Below are positions 6,087 through 11,068 of a DNA stretch of 11,068 nt, piece after piece. Numbering within the stretch: the stretch's first letter is position 1; every line of letters begins with the position of its first letter. The stretch is from JBCBKP01 sp038746265. GTDB lineage: Bacteria; Planctomycetota; Phycisphaerae; Phycisphaerales; UBA1924. The stretch covers positions 1 to 11,068 of the forward strand of contig JBCDKU010000086.1 of NCBI GenBank assembly GCA_038746265.1. Reading direction: 5' to 3'. The notes under the pieces are model-generated. The model saw only the letters and a program-made list of their open reading frames with translations, was not told where the DNA came from and ran no database searches. The position numbers and the translations under genes were made by a program.

Positions 6087-7090
6087 CCAGCACCACGCCA
6101 GCAGACCTCATCGACCGGGCCGCCGGAGCAGCACGCTCCATCACGGACTCACCCGGCACGCACACTGCCGCGGACGATCTGTGGGACACGCACGTCGCCC
6201 GCAGCGCCCGCCGCGCGAAGAACCTCCGCCGCAACGCCGCCATCGCGGGGGGCGGCATCCTCCTCTCGAGCGCCGCGCTCGCCGCGGTCGGGCCCGAGCC
6301 GGTCTTCAACGCCGCCCGCGAGGTCTTTGCGGCGGTGGGGCTCTACGAGCCAACGCCGGAGCCAACCCCCGAACCGCTCGAAGCAGCGATCGCCGAGCCC
6401 GAGCGTGACTCAACAGCCGCCGAGCCGCAGTACACGATCGAGGCGCCGGATGCCGAGCCGGCACGCGAACCCGCGCGTCGTGACGGCGTCGGCATCGCAG
6501 ACGCACCGCTCCAGAGTTTCGCGGCTCGCCGCAAGCGTGCGGATGCACCGGTTCCCGTGCTCGACGGCTTCGCCGAGAAAGGGATCCAGAGCACCACGCT
6601 GCGGTATCCCGAGGGCGATCGTGTTACCGCCGAAGGTGCTTACGAGATGGGCACGTACATCGTCAACCACCTCGACGAGTCGAAGACCAGCTACAAGATC
6701 CGGATCGGCAACAAGCCGAAGGACGAGAAGTTCATGTTCTCGTTCGACCTCGCCGATAACGGCGAACTCGAGCTGCAGTTCACCGATTGGAACGAGCCGT
6801 TTGATGGGGCGATGCAGATCAACGCCTACGTGTACGAGGTCCGTTTCGAGCCCGCGAAGCTCGCCGGCGACCTGGACGGAGACGGAGATGTCGATAACGC
6901 AGACGTCGCCCGCATGGCCCTCGAATTCGGCTCGGTCTGCGAGGACTGCGCCGCTGACATCAACGGCGACGGACGGGTAGACCTGCTCGATCTCTCCAGC
7001 CAGATCGAACAGATCGGTGAGGAAGCCCCCGAGCCGCGCGTCGAGCAGCGCGACCCGCCGGCGGCTGAGCCGAGCAAGAACGACAACTGA
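6083..7090 (+). CDS. Sigma-coupled single-pass membrane protein with dockerin-type EF-hand pair (putative anti-sigma factor)
   Basis: No overall family recognised, 335 aa. In order: a cytoplasmic-type N-terminus (1-50) ending in a basic cluster (RRAKNLRR, 43-50); one hydrophobic segment (about 51-70) that by the positive-inside rule leaves the C-terminus outside; a Pro/Glu/Ala-rich linker (88-135, with EPTPEPTPEP); a probable beta-rich domain (about 155-258); and a dockerin-like pair at 262-311. Loop 1 is DLDGDGDVDNAD (Asp263, 265, 267, 271, 274) and loop 2 DINGDGRVDLLD (Asp292, Asn294, Asp296, Asp300, Asp303), both with ligands at EF-hand positions 1, 3, 5, 9 and 12. They are joined through Cys286-x-x-Cys289. 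The GTG start, the AAGGAG site and the 4-bp overlap with the sigma gene are clear. The position after an ECF sigma gene suggests an anti-sigma or sensor role, but there is no HxxxCxxC zinc anti-sigma motif. Alternatively it is an unrelated surface protein that the sigma factor controls. Confidence 0.8.
   Translation: MTSTTPADLIDRAAGAARSITDSPGTHTAADDLWDTHVARSARRAKNLRRNAAIAGGGILLSSAALAAVGPEPVFNAAREVFAAVGLYEPTPEPTPEPLEAAIAEPERDSTAAEPQYTIEAPDAEPAREPARRDGVGIADAPLQSFAARRKRADAPVPVLDGFAEKGIQSTTLRYPEGDRVTAEGAYEMGTYIVNHLDESKTSYKIRIGNKPKDEKFMFSFDLADNGELELQFTDWNEPFDGAMQINAYVYEVRFEPAKLAGDLDGDGDVDNADVARMALEFGSVCEDCAADINGDGRVDLLDLSSQIEQIGEEAPEPRVEQRDPPAAEPSKNDN
6866..7017 (+). other. Dockerin type I-like double EF-hand module within the putative anti-sigma protein
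   Basis: Codes for residues 262-311 of the 6083-7090 product. Two 12-residue calcium-binding-type loops are separated by about 18 residues containing a Cys-x-x-Cys. All acidic positions of both loops are intact. In planctomycetes such modules usually sit at the C-terminus of secreted or surface proteins; here about 24 charged residues follow. Confidence 0.8.
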
Positions 7091-7099
7091 TCGGCCAAC

Positions 7100-7795
7100 T
7101 CACGACGACGCATCGCGGTCGGCGGGGGCTTCATCGCTCCCGTCGGCCGCGGTGTCGTTTGTGGTCTCTTGGGTTTCAGCCGGCTTGTCGGGCGTCCGCC
7201 AGCTCAGCACAAGCAGCACGCCGATCCCGATGAGCAGCCACAGGTCGGCGACGTTGCTGACCCAGGGCCACACCTCGCTCGCGCCGTTAGGCCAAGTGAC
7301 ACCGAAAGGCAGATCCACGCCGGGCAGCGGGTGGATGAAGTCGCGGACGCATCCGTGCACGAGCCGGTCGTAGAGATTCCCGAGCCCACCCGCGACGAGC
7401 AGCCCGATCGAGACGTGCGCGATGTGGTCCTTGGGCCGCGTCCACTTCGCGAAAAGCAGCCAGCCCACGACCAACGCGATAGCCGTGAACGCGATAAAGA
7501 TCCATCGCTGTCCGGCGCCGAGCCCGAAGACCGCGCCCGGATTGAGAACAAGCGTGAACTCCAGCACGCTCGGTATCGCTGTCACCGGCTCGTGCGGCGG
7601 GATCAGCGACTGCAGCGGCTTCGTGGCGAGCACCGCCTCGCGCTCGACCGCAACGGGTTGATCCGCGACGTGCGCGAACGCCGCGTGCTTCGACCACAGG
7701 TCGGACGCCGTCCCGAGAACGATCGTGACAAGAAGGAACAGCAGCGCCGCCGGCGACCGCGCGGCCGATCCGCCACTCGCCGCCGCCGAGCTCAC
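7100..7795 (-). CDS. lspA: Lipoprotein signal peptidase (signal peptidase II)
   Basis: Integral-membrane aspartic protease that removes the signal peptide from diacylglyceryl-modified prolipoproteins. Both catalytic aspartates are present: Asp143 in GGLGNLYDR and Asp184 in SNVADLW. DLWSK (32-36), NPGAVFG (85-91) and RDFI (151-154) match the other conserved motifs. Four hydrophobic segments are visible (about 15-31, 97-117, 126-141, 178-198). At 231 aa it is longer than the usual 160-170 aa. The extra length lies in a Ser/Ala N-terminal leader, an extended periplasmic loop (about 40-75) and a hydrophilic, acidic C-terminal tail (200-231). The start is GTG, overlapping the stop of the dksA-like gene by 4 bp (GTGA). 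No Shine-Dalgarno sequence is seen, so translation is probably coupled. It converges on the sigma-partner gene with a 9-bp gap. Confidence 0.95.
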   Translation of the reverse strand: MSSAAASGGSAARSPAALLFLLVTIVLGTASDLWSKHAAFAHVADQPVAVEREAVLATKPLQSLIPPHEPVTAIPSVLEFTLVLNPGAVFGLGAGQRWIFIAFTAIALVVGWLLFAKWTRPKDHIAHVSIGLLVAGGLGNLYDRLVHGCVRDFIHPLPGVDLPFGVTWPNGASEVWPWVSNVADLWLLIGIGVLLVLSWRTPDKPAETQETTNDTAADGSDEAPADRDASS

Positions 7796-8805
7796 CGCCG
7801 CGGACCGCCGCGCTCTTGCTCGCGGGCGGCGTCGATCGAGTACCGCGCCCAGGGCAGCTCCGTGAGCCGTTCGATCCGGATCGCGCGGCCCGTCAGCTCG
7901 CAGATGCCGTAGGTGCCGGCCTCGATCCGCTCGAGCGCCGCGTCGATCTCCTTGATCAGACGCCGATCGGCATCGGCAAGACCGAGCGAGAGCGACGTGC
8001 CGTAGCTGTCCGAGCCCTGCTCCGCGAGGTGCTGCGGCGTGTGGCTCAGACTGCCCGATTCGGACCGCAGCGCCTCGCTCTCGAGCTTCGCGACGTCGCC
8101 GAACAGCTCGTTCCGCTTCTTGATGAGGATGTCGCGGAACTTCTTCAGGTCACGCTTGCCGAGCGGCGACTTCTTGAGTCGCTTCTGCTCCTCGCCGTCC
8201 GCCGCGCCGTCGCGCGTCGCGGGCCCCGATGGGATGAGCGGCTTCCGCGGTGTCGCGCCCGGGCCCAGCAGGCGGGCCCCGGTCGGCGGGAACTTCGCGA
8301 CCGGCTTGGACTGCTGCTTCCGACGAGACGTCTTCTTCTTCGAGACGATCGTGATGCCCTTGCGGCCCGACTTCGACGTCTTCGAATCGCCCGCCTTCGG
8401 ATCGCCGGCCTTCTCGTTCTTCGCCGCGACCTTCTTGCTGTCCGCTTCCTTGCTGTCCGCCTTCTTTGCCGGCGTCGTCTTGGCCGCGGGCTTCTTGGCG
8501 GCCGCCTTCTTCGCGGGCGAATTTTTCGACGCCGACTTCGCCGGGCTCTTCTTCGCGGTGGTCTTCTTCGCCGCCGGCTTCTTGGCGACTTTCTTCTTCG
8601 CGGCCTTCTTCGAAGCGGCCTTTTTCGCCGTCTTCTTGGCGGCGGTCTTCTTCTTGGCCGTCTTCTTCGAAGCCGCCTTCCTGGTCGCGGGCTTCTTGGC
8701 GACCTTCTTTTTGGCCGTCTTCGACGACCCGGCGCGCGACGACGCCGGGGCCTTCTTGGCGGCCTTCTTCTTGGTCTTCTTCTTGGAGCTGGCCTTCTTT
8801 GCCAC
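7792..8805 (-). CDS. TraR/DksA-family protein with Lys/Ala-rich histone H1-like N-terminal tail
   Basis: 337 aa from the chosen GTG. Residues 1-170 are a low-complexity tail of Lys, Ala, Ser, Thr and Pro (repeated AKK, KKxAKK and KKPAAKK), like histone H1 tails, and should bind DNA or RNA non-specifically. After a basic/Pro linker (170-205), the C-terminal 130 residues are TraR/DksA-like. They comprise a helix (about 217-245), a turn, a second helix (about 276-297) and YGICELTGRAIRIERL...LPWARYSIDA. In DksA the last part is a four-Cys zinc finger. Here only Cys302 remains, and the other sites hold Thr305 and the Pro-Trp-Ala-Arg region (318-321), so zinc binding is unlikely. DksA works through the RNA polymerase secondary channel; that role here is inferred. 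GTG at 8805 is preferred over an upstream GTG (8868) because GGAG lies 9 nt before it and the tail then begins MAKK. It is co-transcribed with lspA. Confidence 0.88.
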   Translation of the reverse strand: MAKKASSKKKTKKKAAKKAPASSRAGSSKTAKKKVAKKPATRKAASKKTAKKKTAAKKTAKKAASKKAAKKKVAKKPAAKKTTAKKSPAKSASKNSPAKKAAAKKPAAKTTPAKKADSKEADSKKVAAKNEKAGDPKAGDSKTSKSGRKGITIVSKKKTSRRKQQSKPVAKFPPTGARLLGPGATPRKPLIPSGPATRDGAADGEEQKRLKKSPLGKRDLKKFRDILIKKRNELFGDVAKLESEALRSESGSLSHTPQHLAEQGSDSYGTSLSLGLADADRRLIKEIDAALERIEAGTYGICELTGRAIRIERLTELPWARYSIDAAREQERGGPRR

Positions 8806-8814
8806 GGGCGAGGG

Positions 8815-8818
8815 CTCC
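8815..8818 (-). promoter_or_regulatory. Shine-Dalgarno GGAG deciding the dksA-like GTG start
   Basis: On the minus strand GGAG (within TTGGAG) stands 9 nt before GTG at 8805. The alternative GTG at 8868 would add 21 residues without Lys-rich character. Confidence 0.6.
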
Positions 8819-8919
8819 AACCGATTTGGGGGTATCGGGTTGCGGCCGGCGTCGGCTCGCCGGATCACGCCGCCAACTCGGCCCTACCAAAGACTGATCG
8901 GAACGTGTGTGCGCGGCGA

Positions 8920-8948
8920 AGGATATGGCGGATGCCTGTTCGGGTCAA
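8920..8948 (-). promoter_or_regulatory. Sigma70-type promoter for the dksA-lspA unit
   Basis: On the minus strand TTGACC (8948-8943) and TATCCT (8925-8920) are exactly 17 bp apart. Each differs from the TTGACA/TATAAT consensus at one or two positions. Transcription would start near 8913, giving a leader of about 105 nt to the GTG at 8805. This is the best housekeeping-type promoter I see in the window. Confidence 0.6.
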
Positions 8949-8984
8949 AGCCCGCTCACGCCGCCGCATCAAATATCACAACTG

Positions 8985-9000
8985 CCACCGTTTATGGTGG
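8985..9000 (-). terminator. Small hairpin after accA
   Basis: CCACC and GGTGG pair around a 6-nt loop, 29 nt past the accA stop codon. The stem is only 5 bp and no T run follows on the minus strand, so it is a weak terminator candidate separating accA from the dksA promoter. Confidence 0.25.
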
Positions 9001-9028
9001 GTGCCCGCTTGGGACTGCCGCCGAACGC

Positions 9029-10051
9029 TCAACTTTGAGTCGCGACCTCGGCCTGCTCTGTGTACGCCCCGAACTTCCGGAACCGCTCGTACCGGCCCTC
9101 GACCAGCTCCTCGGCCGACCGCGTCGTTAGCTCGTCGAGCTGCTCGACGATCCATCGCCGCAGCAGCTCGGCCGCCTGGGACGGATCCCGGTGCGCCCCG
9201 CCGAGCGGCTCCTGGACGATGTCGTCCACGACGCCGAGCTTGAGGTTATCGGTCGCGGTCAGGTTCAGGGCGTTGGCTGCGGCGTTGTTGGTTTCCTCGT
9301 TCGCCTGCTTCCACAGGATCGCCGCGCAGCCCTCGGGGCTGATCACCGAGTACCACGCGTGCCGCATCATCGCGACGCGGTCGCCGACCGCGATCCCGAG
9401 CGCGCCGCCCGAGCCGCCCTCGCCGATGATCACGCTCACGACGGGCACCTTGAGCCGGCTCATCTCGCGCAGGTTCACCGCGATCGCCTCCGCCTGCCCG
9501 CGCTCCTCGGCCCCGAGCCCCGGATAGGCGCCGGGCGTGTCCACAAGCGTCACGATCGGCAGCCCGAACTTCTCGGCGAGCTTCATCTTCGCCAGCGCCT
9601 TGCGGTAGCCCTCCGGGTGCGCACAGCCGAAGTGGCACTTGAGCTTCTCCTGCGTGTCGCGCCCCTTGTGGTGCGCGACAACGAGGCACTTGTGCGAGCC
9701 GATGCGGGCCATGCCTGTGACCAGCGCGGGGTCATCGCCGAACCGGCGGTCGCCGTGCAGCTCGGAGAAATCGCGACAGATCTGCCCGATGTAGTCGCGG
9801 CCCTGCGGTCGCAGCGGGTGCCGCGCGACGCGGACGGTGTTCCACGGCGAGAGATCCTCGTAGATCGCCTGCAGCTTCGACTCCCGCTGTGCGCGCAGAT
9901 CGGCGAGCGAGTCGCCGGCGTTGCCCGCGACGGACGCCTCGACGCCGCCCAGCGCGGGGACTTCGCCGCCCGCGCCGGATTCGATCTCGGAGATGCGGTC
10001 CTCGATCGCGCGGACCTCGCGTTCGAACTCGAGCTGGTAGAAGCCTGACAT
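9029..10051 (-). CDS. accA: Acetyl-CoA carboxylase carboxyltransferase subunit alpha
   Basis: Alpha subunit of the carboxyltransferase that, with AccD, moves the carboxyl group from biotin-BCCP to acetyl-CoA, giving malonyl-CoA for fatty-acid synthesis; cytoplasmic. 340 aa, close to the usual 315-330. The N-terminal helical part (1-67, LEFEREVRAIEDRISEIE) is followed by the crotonase-like carboxyltransferase fold: WNTVRVARHPLRPQGRDYI (70-88), ELHGDRRFGDDPALVTGMAR (97-116), HHKGRDTQEK, FGCAHPEGYRKALAKMKLAE, VTLVDTPGAYPGLGAEERGQ (167-186) and IIGEGGSGGALGI (208-220), which provides backbone-NH positions around the thioester. The acidic insert 24-50 is family-variable. The ATG at 10051 is set by AGGAGG 5 nt upstream; the frame is open far beyond it only by chance. 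It is divergent from proC (72 bp). TATCAT at 10112-10107 on the minus strand could be its -10 box. accD is not in the window. Confidence 0.97.
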   Translation of the reverse strand: MSGFYQLEFEREVRAIEDRISEIESGAGGEVPALGGVEASVAGNAGDSLADLRAQRESKLQAIYEDLSPWNTVRVARHPLRPQGRDYIGQICRDFSELHGDRRFGDDPALVTGMARIGSHKCLVVAHHKGRDTQEKLKCHFGCAHPEGYRKALAKMKLAEKFGLPIVTLVDTPGAYPGLGAEERGQAEAIAVNLREMSRLKVPVVSVIIGEGGSGGALGIAVGDRVAMMRHAWYSVISPEGCAAILWKQANEETNNAAANALNLTATDNLKLGVVDDIVQEPLGGAHRDPSQAAELLRRWIVEQLDELTTRSAEELVEGRYERFRKFGAYTEQAEVATQS

Positions 10052-10056
10052 GGACG

Positions 10057-10062
10057 CCTCCT
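10057..10062 (-). promoter_or_regulatory. Shine-Dalgarno AGGAGG deciding the accA start
   Basis: A full AGGAGG, 5 nt before the ATG at 10051. It excludes the much longer open frame that runs back through the proC gene to 10882. Confidence 0.85.
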
Positions 10063-10107
10063 GACGCTCCGCGGCAACCCGCGGCCGCGGTGCAAGTCGT
10101 GCCGCGA

Positions 10108-10116
10108 TGATACCCT
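10108..10116 (+). promoter_or_regulatory. Extended -10 box abutting the proC start (leaderless type)
   Basis: TGATACCCT reads as an extended -10 element (TGn plus TANNNT) ending 7 nt before the GTG at 10124. No Shine-Dalgarno sequence lies between, and no clear -35 is seen. It overlaps the possible accA -10 box (10107-10112) on the other strand, so the two promoters may compete. Confidence 0.4.
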
Positions 10117-10123
10117 GCGCGGC

Positions 10124-10963
10124 GTGAAAAACTCCACATTGCCCCCATTCGCCGTCGTCGGCGGCGGGAACATGGCGTTCGCCGTGCTCCGCGGCGCGGC
10201 CGAGCGCGGCGTGATCGATCTCGAACGCTGCACGGTCGCCGACCCCGACGAGAACCGCCGCTCGACCTACCCCAGAAGCGTCGAGCGGACCGAGGATCTG
10301 ATCCCCGCGATCGTCGAGGCGGAGTCGGAGCCGGGCGAGACCGCGATCTTCCTTGCCGTCAAACCCCAGAAGCTTGCGGCGGTCGCCGAGCAGCTGCGTC
10401 CCGCGCTGCTTGATGCCCCGGGCGATCGGCTTGTGATCTCGATCCTCGCGGGCGTGAACTCGGTGCGCGTGCGCGACGAGCTGGGCAAGCGCGTTCGGGT
10501 CGTGCGGGCAATGCCGAACACGCCCGCGCAGGTCGGCCGCGGGATGACCGCGATCTGCGCCGGGGCCGGCGCGATGCGTGGCGACGACGAGACGGCCGCG
10601 ACGCTGTTCAACGCGATCGGCGAGACCGCGATGATCGAGGAGAGCCTGTTCGATGCCTATACCGCGCTCGCGGGATCGGGGCCCGCGTATGTCTTCTATC
10701 TCGCCGAGGCGATGCGGGCCGCGGGAGTCGAGCTGGGGTTTGACAGCGTGACCGCGGACCGCTGCGTGCGGCAGACGATACTCGGCGCGGCCGAGCTGCT
10801 CTCGCACTCGGACGACCCGCCCGAGGAGCTGCGCCGGCGGGTGACGAGCCCGGGCGGTGTGACCGCGGCGGTGACGGGTCACTTCGATGCGAAGCAGATG
10901 CAGCAGACCATCATCGACGCCATCCGCGCAGGTCGCGATCGTGGTCGCGAGCTCGGGAAGTAG
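10124..10963 (+). CDS. proC: Pyrroline-5-carboxylate reductase
   Basis: Last step of proline synthesis: NAD(P)H-dependent reduction of 1-pyrroline-5-carboxylate to L-proline, in the cytoplasm. 279 aa, normal length. The Rossmann motif AVVGGGNMAFAVL (10-22) starts the nucleotide-binding domain. FLAVKPQ (76-82) and ILAGVNS (107-113) are the next conserved strands, and RAMPNTPAQVGRG (128-140) closes it. The helical dimerisation/active-site domain contains ALAGSGPAYVFYLAEAM (181-197) and RRRVTSPGGVTAA (237-249), which includes the P5CR signature. The start is GTG without a Shine-Dalgarno sequence; any other start would damage the Rossmann strand, so it is secure. The gene is transcribed alone, divergent from accA, and followed 15 bp after its stop by a large inverted repeat that may end its transcript. 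Confidence 0.97.
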   Translation: MKNSTLPPFAVVGGGNMAFAVLRGAAERGVIDLERCTVADPDENRRSTYPRSVERTEDLIPAIVEAESEPGETAIFLAVKPQKLAAVAEQLRPALLDAPGDRLVISILAGVNSVRVRDELGKRVRVVRAMPNTPAQVGRGMTAICAGAGAMRGDDETAATLFNAIGETAMIEESLFDAYTALAGSGPAYVFYLAEAMRAAGVELGFDSVTADRCVRQTILGAAELLSHSDDPPEELRRRVTSPGGVTAAVTGHFDAKQMQQTIIDAIRAGRDRGRELGK

Positions 10964-10978
10964 CGCCGCCCTTTCTGG

Positions 10979-11056
10979 ACGAGCCGCGACCGTGAGGGAG
11001 CGGTCCGGCGTTGCGTGTGGTTTTGAGCAAACCGCTCCTTGACGGTCGCGGCTCGT
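10979..11056. repeat. Long imperfect inverted repeat (REP-like palindrome, possible terminator of proC)
   Basis: Arms 10979-11004 and 11031-11056 are 26 nt each and match at 24 positions when one is reverse-complemented. Of the two differences, one (11 bases into the right arm's inverse numbering, left position 10996) would be a G-U pair in RNA and the other (left position 10994) is a G-G mismatch. The core is GAGCCGCGACCGT...GGAGCGGT. The 26-nt loop holds a second small stem, GGTTT (11019-11023) with AAACC (11029-11033), that competes with the right arm. A transcript would fold strongly. It has no T run after it, so factor-independent termination is uncertain. No second copy occurs in the window. 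From general recollection, similar GAGCCGCGACC-type palindromes recur in planctomycete genomes; this needs a search. Confidence 0.85.
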
Positions 11057-11068
11057 TCGACCGCGATC

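Noticed and set aside
7816..9243. 475-codon plus-strand open frame across the dksA-like gene into accA
   Set aside because: The Leu/Arg repeats are the antisense reading of the Lys-rich tail, and it crosses two genes and a promoter. Not a protein.
9029..10882. 617-residue extension of accA through the proC gene
   Set aside because: AGGAGG 5 nt before the ATG at 10051 and the normal AccA length show that the upstream part is a shadow of proC.

Overview
This GC-rich window looks like ordinary chromosome from a member of the Planctomycetota, probably class Phycisphaerae. The signs are exported Cys-type sulfatase and amidohydrolases, a TraR/DksA-type protein with a Lys/Ala-rich tail next to lspA, and a paired dockerin-like EF-hand motif joined by a C-x-x-C linker, as in many planctomycete surface proteins. 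This assignment is inference from gene content. I see no rRNA, tRNA, CRISPR array, phage or insertion sequence.

Layout. Positions 46-1437 (minus) encode an exported sulfatase, divergent from an exported M20D metallo-amidohydrolase (1545-2870, plus). A fatty-acid desaturase (3016-3990, plus) follows and converges on an exported metal-dependent amidohydrolase (4000-5370, minus). Divergent from that is a two-gene unit of an ECF-type sigma factor (5490-6086) and, overlapping it by 4 bp, a one-pass membrane protein carrying two dockerin-type EF-hand loops (6083-7090). This unit converges on a minus-strand lspA (7100-7795), which overlaps a dksA-like gene (7792-8805) by 4 bp and lies downstream of it. 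accA (9029-10051, minus) and the divergent proC (10124-10963, plus) follow. The window ends in a 26-bp-arm imperfect inverted repeat (10979-11056). No gene-free stretch exceeds 300 bases; the longest gap is 8806-9028, which holds a good sigma70-type promoter for dksA-lspA.

How the genes work together. The three hydrolases all carry Sec-type signal peptides ending in Ala-Gln-Asp and probably act in the periplasm or on the cell surface on sulfated or N-acylated/peptidic compounds. accA and the desaturase both belong to fatty-acid metabolism but are not in one operon. LspA matures lipoproteins and ProC makes proline. The most unusual locus is the sigma factor with its coupled dockerin-bearing membrane partner. 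It has the layout of a sigma/anti-sigma pair but with a possible calcium-binding motif outside the membrane. Two genes without a Shine-Dalgarno sequence (4000-5370 and proC) both have a TANNNT -10-like box ending 6-7 nt before the start codon, which suggests leaderless transcripts.
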